From positions 810,100-874,099 of the forward strand of contig NZ_LVEM01000004.1 in NCBI RefSeq assembly GCF_001641335.1: 64,000 nucleotides of DNA. The letters are read 5' to 3'. Under the pieces are notes generated by a model. The model did not search any database and had not been told where the DNA came from. It was given only the letters and a program-made list of their open reading frames with translations. Of the stretch, positions 16,602-24,831 are shown piece after piece; within the stretch, counting starts at the first letter, position 1; each line of letters starts with the position of its first letter. A program made the position numbers and the translations under genes. This DNA comes from Bradyrhizobium stylosanthis (GTDB lineage Bacteria > Pseudomonadota > Alphaproteobacteria > Rhizobiales > Xanthobacteraceae).

Positions 16602-16772
16602 GTCATCGCCCGGCTTGCCGGTTCCGCTAAAGCTTCGCCAGCCGAGCAGCTTTGTGAGCCCGGCGCAGCTTTAGCGGAGACGGGACCGGGCGACCCGGTA
16701 TCCCAGCAGCGCCGGTGAATGAGTCGACAAGCCGCGGCGTACTGGATGCCCCGGTCAAGCCGGGGCATGACA
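16602..16772. repeat. Decayed dispersed palindrome with a nested hairpin
   Basis: The outer arms (tcatcgcccggcttg near 16603 and caagccggggcatgaca ending near 16772) resemble the arms of the repeats at 5595 and 22788. Nested inside is a separate perfect 12-bp inverted repeat, tccgctaaagct 16623-16634 / agctttagcgga 16667-16678, and gaccgggcgacccgg. It fills most of the 397-bp gap between the SnoaL-like gene and the GGDEF-EAL gene; no coding signal is seen there. Confidence 0.55.
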
Positions 16773-16979
16773 GCGGAGTGAGTAGCGAACATCGTCCTGC
16801 CGTTACACCGGTGACGCCAATGCCGGGCATTTGTATCGATTTGTTATCGATACTGCGCACGAACACGCAGAAGTGGTCACGGCGAACGTGGTGAACGGGG
16901 ATAATTCATAGTTCGTCAAAGGTTTGCGGCGAATTCTCGCGATCGCGCCGGACCAACCGCCGTGCTGCCAGGCTTTGAA

Positions 16980-18941
16980 ATGCGGACTCAACTGACCAGC
17001 TATGTCGCGCGGCTGTTCGCCGGCGATCTGTCGGCGTTCGGCGGTCCCGCAACGGACGAAGCCGTGGCCGGCCACATCCGCGCCGAACAGATGTCGCTGG
17101 TGCTCGGCTATTCGGTCGGCATCATGCTCGCCAACGCCTGCAACGCCGTGGTGCTTGCGATCGCGCTGTGGCATTCGCCCGACTGGAGGCTGGCCCTGAT
17201 CTGGGCCGTGCTCGTCGCCGGCGCCGCGATCGCGTTCGGCGTGCAATCCCACGCCTCGCGCCGGATCACCAAGCCGCAATTCGTCTCGCGTCGCGCGATG
17301 CACCGGCTGGTGCGCAACGCCTTCGTCCTCGGCACCGCCTGGGGCTTCGTACCGGTCGCCTTCTTCGCGGACGCCTCCTCCGGCGGCCAGCTCGTGATCA
17401 CCTGCCTCTGCTCGGGCATGCTGGCCGGCGGTGCGCTGGCCTTCGCCACCATCCCGATCGCGGCCATCGCCTTCACCGCCCCGATCTTCGCCGGCATCGC
17501 GATCTGCCTCAGCCGCGACGGCGATCCCGCCTATGTGCTGGTGGCGATCCTGGTCGTGGTCTACGGCACCGTGCTGCTCCGCGCCGTGTTCGTCTATTCC
17601 TTCACCTTCGCGCGCCGCGTGATGCGGCAGATCGAGGCGGAGCGTACGGTGCGGCAGGACCCGCTGACGCAACTGCCCAACCGCTTCGCCTTCAACGAGA
17701 CGCTCGATGCCGCCTTGAAGCGCCTTGCCCTCTCCGGCGAGGAGTTCGCGGTGCTGTTGCTCGATCTCGACCGTTTCAAGGAGGTCAACGACAAGTTCGG
17801 CCATCCCGCCGGCGACGAATTCCTGATGCAGGTCGCAAACCGGCTGCAGCGCTGCACCCGCGCGGCCGAGCATGTCGCGCGCATCGGCGGCGACGAGTTC
17901 GCGCTGGTGATGGCCAATCTGGCGCGGCCCGAGGATGCGCTCGAGATCGCCGAGCGCTTCGTCGCCGCGTTCACCGAGCCGTTCCAGATCGAGGGCCGCC
18001 AGATCTCGGGTGCGACCAGCGTCGGCATCGTGCTGGCACCGCGCGACGGCAACACCGCGCTCGACATCATGAAGAACGCCGACGCGGCGCTCTACCGCGC
18101 CAAGAAGGCCGGGCCGGGCTCGGTGTGTTTCTTCGAGCAGGCCGACGACAGGCTGTCCCGCGACCGCAAGGCGCTGCAATCCGACCTCGAGGGCGCCGTC
18201 GCACGGAACGAGCTGTTCCTCGTGTTCCAGCCGTTCCTCGAGCTCGGCAAGAACAGGATCACCGGCTTCGAGGCGTTGCTGCGGTGGCAGCATCCCACGC
18301 GTGGCCTGGTGCCGCCGAGCGAGTTCATCGCCATCGCCGAGGAGACCGGGCTGATCCACGAGATCGGCGAATGGGTCATCCGCCGCGCCTGCGCGACGCT
18401 GGCGGACTGGCCGGAAGACATCCGGGTCGCGGTGAATTTCTCGGCGGCCCAATTTCACAACACGGCCATCCTGCAGACCATCGTGCAGGCGCTCGCCGAT
18501 GCGAAGGTGTCTCCCAGCCGGCTCGAGATCGAGATCACGGAATCGATGCTGCTGTCGAAATACGGCTCCGCGGCGTCGATCCTGAATGCGCTGCTGCAGC
18601 TCGGCGTCACCGTGGCGCTCGACGACTTCGGCACCGGCTTCTCGTCGCTCACCTATCTGCGCAAGCTGCCGTTCAGCCGCATCAAGATCGACCAGTCCTT
18701 CATCCGCGACATGCTGGTGCAGCGGGACTGCGCCGCGATCGTGAAGTCGGTGATCTCGCTGGCGCGCGACCTCGACATCGGCGTCGTCGCCGAAGGCGTC
18801 GAGACCGCCGACCAGCTCGAATATCTCAGGCAGACCGGCTGCGACGAAGTGCAGGGCTATCTGATCAGCCGGCCGGTGTCGGCCGATAACGTGCTCGCGC
18901 TGCTGAATACGCGGAAGCTTCGGGCGATCTACGCGGCTTAG
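16980..18941 (+). CDS. Membrane GGDEF-EAL cyclic di-GMP protein
   Basis: 653 residues. An N-terminal block of about five to six membrane helices (about 40-215) precedes a GGDEF domain with an intact RIGGDEF site near residue 303 and an EAL domain beginning GFEALLRW near 430. The EAL domain retains the catalytic set as far as visible (NFSAAQF, EITESML, DDFGTGFSSL, KIDQSFI, EGVET). The inhibitory RxxD before GGDEF is RAAE, so product inhibition is likely lost. It could make or degrade cyclic di-GMP. ATG 16980 is preferred; GTG 16962 is the alternative. Confidence 0.9.
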   Translation: MRTQLTSYVARLFAGDLSAFGGPATDEAVAGHIRAEQMSLVLGYSVGIMLANACNAVVLAIALWHSPDWRLALIWAVLVAGAAIAFGVQSHASRRITKPQFVSRRAMHRLVRNAFVLGTAWGFVPVAFFADASSGGQLVITCLCSGMLAGGALAFATIPIAAIAFTAPIFAGIAICLSRDGDPAYVLVAILVVVYGTVLLRAVFVYSFTFARRVMRQIEAERTVRQDPLTQLPNRFAFNETLDAALKRLALSGEEFAVLLLDLDRFKEVNDKFGHPAGDEFLMQVANRLQRCTRAAEHVARIGGDEFALVMANLARPEDALEIAERFVAAFTEPFQIEGRQISGATSVGIVLAPRDGNTALDIMKNADAALYRAKKAGPGSVCFFEQADDRLSRDRKALQSDLEGAVARNELFLVFQPFLELGKNRITGFEALLRWQHPTRGLVPPSEFIAIAEETGLIHEIGEWVIRRACATLADWPEDIRVAVNFSAAQFHNTAILQTIVQALADAKVSPSRLEIEITESMLLSKYGSAASILNALLQLGVTVALDDFGTGFSSLTYLRKLPFSRIKIDQSFIRDMLVQRDCAAIVKSVISLARDLDIGVVAEGVETADQLEYLRQTGCDEVQGYLISRPVSADNVLALLNTRKLRAIYAA

Positions 18942-19062
18942 GCCGCCGGGTCGTCATCGACACGCAACCATCCCCAGACCAAAGCCGAATAGCGTCGCAA
19001 CATCCACGCGCCTAGATTGAACGTGTGAAGGCAGGTTGTCGGCGGCAAACAGGGGATACCGC

Positions 19063-19809
19063 ATGATCAGCAGCTTCCTTTGGCGCGTGTGGCAACGGCA
19101 CAAGAAGAACACCCGGGACTTGGACGGGGCGGCGCCGTCTGCCGAACATTTCGACGACAGGCATCGGCGGCACATGCTGCAGGCGCTGTCCGCGCTGGTG
19201 GCCGGCGGTGCGCTCGGCGGAATGTCGCACCCGGCCGAAGCAAAGGATTCGAGCGATCTGCCGCCACCAAAACGTGCGCTGACCGGCCGCGATGACGCCG
19301 GCAAATCGATCTTCAAGTCTTTCGACGTGACGCCGAAGGTGGTCGAGATCGATGCAAATCCCGGACTGACGTTCTACGAACTGTACATGACCGAGGGCGT
19401 GCCTGATCTCACCGGCCGCGAGCCGGACCCGATGTTGAAGGGCACGAAGGCCTTCCCGGGCCCCGGTGGCACGATGTTTCGTCTCATCTCGTATCCGCCG
19501 AAGCGTCCCGAAGGCTGGAAGCCGCCGGCCGGCGTCACTTTCGAGAGCGGGCTTCGCGAAATGTCGGAGAAGATCCCTGCCATGGGCGACCATTTCGAGC
19601 GCGGCACGCCGGGAATGCACACGTCTGATACCATCGACTACGGCGTCGTCGTTCGCGGCGAGATGACGCTGGAATTGGACGACGGGCAGAAAATCCATCT
19701 GCGTCAGGGCGACTGCGTCGTGCAGAACGGCACGCGCCATCGCTGGCGCAACCCACTGCCGGAGCCCTGTCTGATGGCGTTCATCTCGGTCGGCGGAAAG
19801 CGCGCCTGA
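19063..19809 (+). CDS. Exported cupin-domain protein
   Basis: 248 residues. The N-terminus has DRHRRHMLQALSALVAGGALGG, an Arg-Arg before a hydrophobic stretch, which suggests a signal or anchor segment (Tat-like RR, but without the full SRRxFLK). The C-terminal half holds one cupin: DYGVVVRGEMTLELDDGQ and LRQGDCVVQNGTRHRWRNP, matching motif 1 and motif 2 with the His in the second motif. The start at 19063 has AGGGG upstream. Substrate unknown. It ends convergently with the VanB-like gene, 17 bp apart. Confidence 0.7.
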   Translation: MISSFLWRVWQRHKKNTRDLDGAAPSAEHFDDRHRRHMLQALSALVAGGALGGMSHPAEAKDSSDLPPPKRALTGRDDAGKSIFKSFDVTPKVVEIDANPGLTFYELYMTEGVPDLTGREPDPMLKGTKAFPGPGGTMFRLISYPPKRPEGWKPPAGVTFESGLREMSEKIPAMGDHFERGTPGMHTSDTIDYGVVVRGEMTLELDDGQKIHLRQGDCVVQNGTRHRWRNPLPEPCLMAFISVGGKRA

Positions 19810-19826
19810 GACCTGAGCAAGCTCGG

Positions 19827-20807
19827 TCAGACCGCGTCCGCGCGCAGCAGCGTGTCCACCGTGATGGTGCCCCGCGCGCGGGAGACGCAGGCGCAGATCT
19901 TCTCGTTGCTCTGCTTCTGATGGTCGCTGAAGAAGACGTCGCGGTGGTCGATCTCGCCGTCGACCGCGACCACGTCGATGGCGCAGAGGCCGCATTCGCC
20001 GCGCTTGCAGTCGTACATCACCTCGTGACCGCTGGCATTGAGCACATCCAGCATCGAGCGCTCCCGCGGGATCTCGAGCTCGACATCGGAGCCCTTCAGG
20101 CGCACGCGAAACGTTTCGGTCGGCAGCGAGCCGCTGGAGCCGAAGGTCTCGTAGCGGAGATCGGGAAGCGGATGGCCGGCGCCGATCCAGGCATGGCGCG
20201 CGGCATCCAGCATCCGCATCGGGCCGCAGAACAGCGCCAGCGCGCCGCGCGGCAACGCGGCGAACAGCGCGTCGAGATCGAGGCGCCCGCCTTCGTCGCC
20301 GGCATGCACGACGAGGCGCTCGCCGAGCATCCCCGAGAGATCGTCGAGATAGGCCGCCTCGGTGCGGGAGCGCACCGCATAATGCAGGGTGACATCGGCT
20401 CCGCGCCGCGCCAGCGCCTGCGCGGCGCCGAGGATCGGCGTGATGCCGATGCCGCCGGCGATCAGGCAATAGTTCTCGCGCGCCCAGTCCACCGCGAGCA
20501 GCGAGGCGGGCTGGGTGATGTCGAGCCGCGCCCCGGGGCTAAGCTGCCACATGTAGCGCGAGCCGCCGCGGGAATCCTCGGCGCGGCGCACGGCGATGCG
20601 GAGGCCGTGCGGCGAGACCTCGCCGACCAGCGAATAGGAGCGCGTTTCCGGCATTCCGTCGATGGTCACGCTGACATTGATGTGGCTGCCGACCGGATAG
20701 GCGGCGCCGTCGAACTGATCGGGCCGGATCAGGAATTCGCGGATGCCGGGCGCAAGGTCGCGCGTCGAGACCAGCGTCGCCGGGGTCCAGGTTTCGATGA
20801 AGCGCAT
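19827..20807 (-). CDS. VanB-like oxygenase reductase (FMN/NADH/2Fe-2S)
   Basis: 326 residues of the phthalate-dioxygenase-reductase type. The flavin-binding RSYSL is near 59-63, the nicotinamide-binding GGIGITPILG near 120, and the C-terminal plant-type ferredoxin domain has CKRGECGLC and a final Cys near 308 (ICACVSRA), so all four cluster ligands are present. It would pass electrons from NAD(P)H to the Rieske oxygenase encoded two genes upstream. The GntR gene lies between them on the same transcript. Confidence 0.88.
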   Translation of the reverse strand: MRFIETWTPATLVSTRDLAPGIREFLIRPDQFDGAAYPVGSHINVSVTIDGMPETRSYSLVGEVSPHGLRIAVRRAEDSRGGSRYMWQLSPGARLDITQPASLLAVDWARENYCLIAGGIGITPILGAAQALARRGADVTLHYAVRSRTEAAYLDDLSGMLGERLVVHAGDEGGRLDLDALFAALPRGALALFCGPMRMLDAARHAWIGAGHPLPDLRYETFGSSGSLPTETFRVRLKGSDVELEIPRERSMLDVLNASGHEVMYDCKRGECGLCAIDVVAVDGEIDHRDVFFSDHQKQSNEKICACVSRARGTITVDTLLRADAV

Positions 20808-20817
20808 GGCGATGCCC

Positions 20818-21579
20818 TCAGTCGGTTGCGGTCTTGATCAGCGCGAGCGCCGGCAAGAGGTCGAGGTGGGTGCGGTTGCGCAGCGCGAGCCGCAGATTGC
20901 GCACCGCAAGCCGCGCATGCTCGCGCATGATGGCTTCGGCGCGGGCGCCTTCGCGATTCTCGATGGCGTCGATGACGACGCGGTGATGCTCCTGTCCGAT
21001 GATCAGGATCTGCTGCGCTTCCGGCAGCGCCGACTGCGCCATCACGAAGCCGCTCGGGGAGGCAAACGGCAGCGCCGAGGCGCGGTCGATCTGCCGGATC
21101 AGCGGCGCGCTGCGCGACAATTCGGTGAGCACCGCGTGGAAGCGCGCATTCAGCGTGACGTAGGACGAGAAGGCATCGACCGAGATCGGCACCTGGCGCA
21201 GCAATTCGTCGATCGCGGCCGAGCATTCCTTCAGCGGCTCGAGCTCGCGCGCGGAGACGCCGCGCTCGGCGGCAAAGCGCGCGGCGAGGCCCTCCAGCGT
21301 GCCGCGCACCTCGATGGAATCGGAGATGTCGCGCTCGGAGAACGCCTTCACCATGAAACCGCCGGAGGGGATGGCTTCGAGCAGGCCCTCCTCCTCCAGC
21401 CGCACCAGCGCCATGCGCACCGGGGTGCGCGAGGCGCCCGTGGTCTCCACCGCCTGCAGCTCGGAGATGCGCTCGCCGGGGCGCAAGGAGCCCGCCAGGA
21501 TCTGGTCGCGCAGCGCGAGCTGCGCCTTCACGGTCTGCGAGACGGAGCGATCGACCTCGCGCTCGGGCGCTGCTTTCAC
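20818..21579 (-). CDS. GntR-family regulator (FCD type) within the oxygenase operon
   Basis: 253 residues. The N-terminal winged helix reads LRDQILAGSLRPGERISELQ and TGASRTPVRMALVRLEEEGLLE; the C-terminal FCD ligand domain holds the expected Asp/His positions (ARFHAVL, GQEHHRVVDAI-type). VanR proteins that repress vanAB are of this class. GTG 21579 is chosen: it starts five bases after the upstream stop and has GGAG at -10. Its targets are probably the GTATAC palindromes upstream of the operon. Confidence 0.85.
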   Translation of the reverse strand: MKAAPEREVDRSVSQTVKAQLALRDQILAGSLRPGERISELQAVETTGASRTPVRMALVRLEEEGLLEAIPSGGFMVKAFSERDISDSIEVRGTLEGLAARFAAERGVSARELEPLKECSAAIDELLRQVPISVDAFSSYVTLNARFHAVLTELSRSAPLIRQIDRASALPFASPSGFVMAQSALPEAQQILIIGQEHHRVVIDAIENREGARAEAIMREHARLAVRNLRLALRNRTHLDLLPALALIKTATD

Positions 21580-21584
21580 CTGCC

Positions 21585-22634
21585 CTACTCCGCGGCCTGA
21601 AGGCGCGGCGGCGGGTTTTCCTTCGCCACCATCTTGTCGATCAGCTTGCGCGACCACATCGCGCCGGCGTCGATGTTGAGGTTGTAGAACACGCGATCGG
21701 GATTCTCGTCCATCGCGCGCTGCTGCGCTTCGAGGATCAGCTCGTCCTCGTGGAAGATGCCGGAAACGCCATCGCGGATCTCGGTGGTGATGCGCTGTTC
21801 GCCGATCTGGTAGTTGCGGACGAAGGCCCAGAAATAATGGCAGGTCTTCTCGGTCTCCGGCGTGATGGTGTTGAGCACGAAGCCGTTGACGCCCTGCGAG
21901 CGGTCGCCTTCCGGCGCGCCGGTGCCCGTCGGCGCGACGCCGACGTCGATCGCGATGGTGCACGGCGCCTCGAAGCGGATGATCTGCCAGCGGTCGACGA
22001 GGCCGGACTTGCCGAGTTGTTTCGCCCAGAACGGCGGCGCTTCGATGCCGCGCATCCAGCGCGTCACCGTCACGGTCTTCTCGCCATGGGTGACGTCGAA
22101 CGGCGCTTCGGCGACCGCGTCGTTGCCGATGGAGGAGCCGTGCACGAAGGTCTCGTGGGTGAGATCCATGAGATTGTCGAGCACGAGACGGTAGTCGCAA
22201 TTGACGTGAATGGTCTTGCCGTCGCCGGCCCAGGCCGGATCGTGATTCCAGTGCATGTCGGGCACCAGCGCGGGGTCGGCCAGCGCGGGATCGCCCATCC
22301 AGAGCCAGATGTAGCGGTGACGCTCGACCACGGGATAGGCGCGCACGCAGGCCGACGGATTGATGGTCTCCTGCGAGGGCATGAAGGTGCAGCGGCCCTG
22401 CGCGTTGTACTTCAGACCGTGATAGCCGCAGACGACCGTGTCGCCTTCGAGCCGGCCCTTCGACAGCGGCACCAGACGGTGCCAGCAGGCGTCTTCCAGC
22501 GCGGCCACCGAGCCGTCGGCCTTGCGATACATCACGATGTGCTTGCCGCAGATCGTGCGCGGCAGCAGCGCCGGCTTCACGTCCGCGTCCCAGGCGGCGG
22601 CGTACCAGGCGTTCATGGGGAAGGGCTTGGTCAT
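21585..22634 (-). CDS. VanA-family Rieske oxygenase, alpha subunit
   Basis: 349 residues. The Rieske centre is C-W-H (EDACWHRLVPLSKG) and C-x2-H (VVCGYHGLKYN). The mononuclear iron site is NLMDLTHETFVH with the bridging Asp. The segment DYRLVLDNLMDLTHET and APPFW are close to vanillate O-demethylase VanA. It probably demethylates or hydroxylates a lignin-derived methoxy-aromatic acid; the exact substrate is not readable. The usual Pro of CPHR is Trp here. ATG 22634 is favoured by GGAG upstream; GTG 22643 is the alternative. Confidence 0.85.
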   Translation of the reverse strand: MTKPFPMNAWYAAAWDADVKPALLPRTICGKHIVMYRKADGSVAALEDACWHRLVPLSKGRLEGDTVVCGYHGLKYNAQGRCTFMPSQETINPSACVRAYPVVERHRYIWLWMGDPALADPALVPDMHWNHDPAWAGDGKTIHVNCDYRLVLDNLMDLTHETFVHGSSIGNDAVAEAPFDVTHGEKTVTVTRWMRGIEAPPFWAKQLGKSGLVDRWQIIRFEAPCTIAIDVGVAPTGTGAPEGDRSQGVNGFVLNTITPETEKTCHYFWAFVRNYQIGEQRITTEIRDGVSGIFHEDELILEAQQRAMDENPDRVFYNLNIDAGAMWSRKLIDKMVAKENPPPRLQAAE

Positions 22635-22652
22635 CAGTCTCACTCCCGCGGC

Positions 22653-22748
22653 TTATGTATGCGTTGTGTATACAATAACGGAGGGATGGAATCGTTCAAG
22701 CGATAAAATACCTTACGATAATACCTATACTGAAGATAATGTATACAT
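22653..22748. promoter_or_regulatory. Candidate GntR operators upstream of the VanA-like operon
   Basis: Two perfect GTATAC-centred palindromes occur in an AT-rich stretch: TGTATACA at 22667-22674 (within ttgtgtatacaat) and ATGTATACAT at 22739-22748, 73 bp apart (about seven turns). A half-like atgtatgc lies at 22655-22662. They fit the GT-(A)-(T)-AC core recognised by FadR/FCD-type GntR proteins. The first is about 35 bp before the oxygenase start. Confidence 0.6.
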
Positions 22749-22787
22749 GATTATCGCGAAACAGCTTAGCGTTGACCTCTCAACCAG

Positions 22788-22874
22788 CGTCATGGCCAGG
22801 CTTGTCCCGGCCATCCACGCCTTGTCTCGCAGCGCTAAGAACAGTGGATGCCCGGGACAAGCCCGGGCATGACG
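22788..22874. repeat. Dispersed palindromic repeat, copy 2
   Basis: Near-identical to the element at 5595-5680: arms cgtcatggccaggcttg and gacaagcccgggcatgacg with a different centre. It lies between the VanA-like operon promoter and the end of pgm. Confidence 0.75.
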
Positions 22875-22921
22875 ACCTCTCGTGAATACTCGGACGCGGT
22901 TGTTCTGCCCTTCAGGGCGCC

Positions 22922-24568
22922 TTACGCCCGGAACACCTTCGCGAGCCCCGCCTGCGCCTCCTCCTGAATCCGCTTCAGGTGCTCGGTGCTGCGAAAGCTT
23001 TCCGCATAGATCTTGTACACATCCTCCGTCCCGGAAGGCCGCGCGGCGAACCAGCCGAAATCGGTCTCGACCTTGATGCCGCCGAACGGCTGGCCGTTGC
23101 CGGGCGCCTTGCTCAGCGTCGAGCGAACCGGATCGCCGGCGAGATCCTTCAGGCCGAGCTGCTCGGGCGTGACCGATTTCAGGATGTTCTTCTGCGGCCC
23201 GGTCGCCGCAACGTCGATGCGCGCATAGTGCGGCACGCCGAGCTCGGCGGTGAGGTCGTTGAACAACTGGCTGGGATCGCGGCCGGTCTTCGCCATGATC
23301 TCCGCGGCGAGCAGGCCGAGGATGACGCCGTCCTTGTCGGTGGTCCACACCGTGCCGTCGCGGCGCAGGAACGAGGCCCCTGCACTCTCCTCGCCGCCGA
23401 AGCCGAAGCTGCCGCCGACGAGGCCATCCACGAACCATTTGAAGCCGACCGGCGTCTCCACCAGCTTGCGGCCGAGCTTTTTCGCGACGCGGTCGATGAT
23501 CGAGCTCGACACCACGGTCTTGCCGATCGCGGCATCCTTGCCCCAGTTCGGCCGGTGCGCAAACAGATAGGAGATCGCGGTCGCCAGATAATGATTGGGA
23601 TTCATCAGGCCGCCGGTGCGCGTGACGATGCCGTGGCGGTCGGCGTCGGTGTCGTTGGCGAAGGCAACGTCGAAGCGGTCGCGCATGCCGATCAGGCTGG
23701 CCATCGCATAGGGCGAGGAGCAGTCCATGCGGATCTTGCCGTCCCAATCCACGGTCATGAAGCGGAAGGTCGGATCGATCGCCTCGTTCACGACGGTGGC
23801 CTTCAGGCCATAGCGCTCGATGATCGGATGCCAGTAGTGCACGGCGGCGCCGCCGAGCGGATCGATGCCAATATTGATGCCGGCGGATTTGATGAGATCG
23901 AGATCGACGACGTTGCCGAGATCGGCGACGTAGGGCGTGATGAAGTCGTAGGGGTGAACGTTTGCGGCCTTGCGCGCTTTGGCGTAGTCGATGCGCTTCA
24001 CGCCCTTGAGGCCGTCGGCGAGATAGGCGTTGGCGCGTTTCTCGACGATTCCGGTCACGTCGGTATCGGCCGGGCCGCCATGCGGCGGATTGTATTTGTA
24101 GCCGCCGTCCTCGGGCGGATTGTGCGAGGGCGTGATGACGACGCCATCGGCCAGGCCAGACGTGCGCCCCTTGTTGTAGGTGAGGATCGCGTGCGAGATC
24201 ACGGGCGTCGGCGTGTAGCCGCCGTCCTTGTCGATCATGATCTCGACGCCGTTGGCGGCGAACACCTCGACGGCGCTCGCCAGTGCGGGCTCGGCCAGCG
24301 CATGCGTGTCGATGCCGATGAAGAGCGGGCCGGTCAGCCCCTTTTCCTTGCGGTAATCACAGATCGCCTGCGTGGTCGCGAGGATGTGGCCCTCGTTGAA
24401 GGTGTTCTTGAACGAGGTGCCGCGGTGGCCGGAGGTGCCGAACGCCACCCGCTGCGCGGGGTCCGCCACGTCGGGCTTGCCCGCGAAATAGGCCGTCACC
24501 AGCCGTGGAATGTTGGTGAGCGCGTCCGGCGAGACCTGCTTGCCCGCCGCGGGATGAACATCAGCCAC
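22922..24568 (-). CDS. pgm: Phosphoglucomutase (alpha-D-glucose-1-phosphate forming)
   Basis: 548 residues. VAFGTSGHRGTSFKNTFNE opens domain 1; the phosphoserine loop is VITPSHNPPEDGG; the metal loop is NDTDADRHG; the sugar loop is GGEESAGASF; the phosphate-binding loop is RPSGTEDVYK. All are intact. It interconverts glucose-6-P and glucose-1-P, the precursor of UDP-glucose for the polysaccharide locus downstream in the window. GTG 24568 is chosen because GAGGA lies about 11 bases upstream and the protein then starts VADVHPAAGKQ. Confidence 0.94.
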   Translation of the reverse strand: MADVHPAAGKQVSPDALTNIPRLVTAYFAGKPDVADPAQRVAFGTSGHRGTSFKNTFNEGHILATTQAICDYRKEKGLTGPLFIGIDTHALAEPALASAVEVFAANGVEIMIDKDGGYTPTPVISHAILTYNKGRTSGLADGVVITPSHNPPEDGGYKYNPPHGGPADTDVTGIVEKRANAYLADGLKGVKRIDYAKARKAANVHPYDFITPYVADLGNVVDLDLIKSAGINIGIDPLGGAAVHYWHPIIERYGLKATVVNEAIDPTFRFMTVDWDGKIRMDCSSPYAMASLIGMRDRFDVAFANDTDADRHGIVTRTGGLMNPNHYLATAISYLFAHRPNWGKDAAIGKTVVSSSIIDRVAKKLGRKLVETPVGFKWFVDGLVGGSFGFGGEESAGASFLRRDGTVWTTDKDGVILGLLAAEIMAKTGRDPSQLFNDLTAELGVPHYARIDVAATGPQKNILKSVTPEQLGLKDLAGDPVRSTLSKAPGNGQPFGGIKVETDFGWFAARPSGTEDVYKIYAESFRSTEHLKRIQEEAQAGLAKVFRA

Positions 24569-24690
24569 TGGAAAGATCCTCGTCTGTCGTGAGTGCGGGA
24601 CACCATAGCATCGGGAGAGCCCCCGCCAAATGCACAACACGCGCGAGGGGGAAGGCGTTCCTTGGGTGTGACGACGCTACAACCTCCGCT

Positions 24691-24816
24691 GTCGTCCTGA
24701 CGAAAGCCAGGACCCATACCGCGAGGTCCATCCATGGCGTTCGGCAGCCGTACCGACCACGAACCTTCGCCAAACGACGGCTTGGGGTAATGGGTCCTGG
24801 CTTTCGCCAGGACGAC
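24691..24816. repeat. 26-bp inverted repeat element
   Basis: The 26 bases at 24691-24716 (starting gtcgtcctgacgaaagccag) are inverted at 24791-24816 with one mismatch. This third type of dispersed palindrome lies between divergent pgm and the alpha/beta hydrolase gene, ending about 16 bp before the latter's start. Confidence 0.7.
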
Positions 24817-24831
24817 TCTGGAGATCATGCT

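Noticed and set aside
16803..18458. Long minus-strand open frame opposite the GGDEF-EAL gene
   Set aside because: Arg/Glu/His-rich shadow frame without ribosome-binding site or domain.
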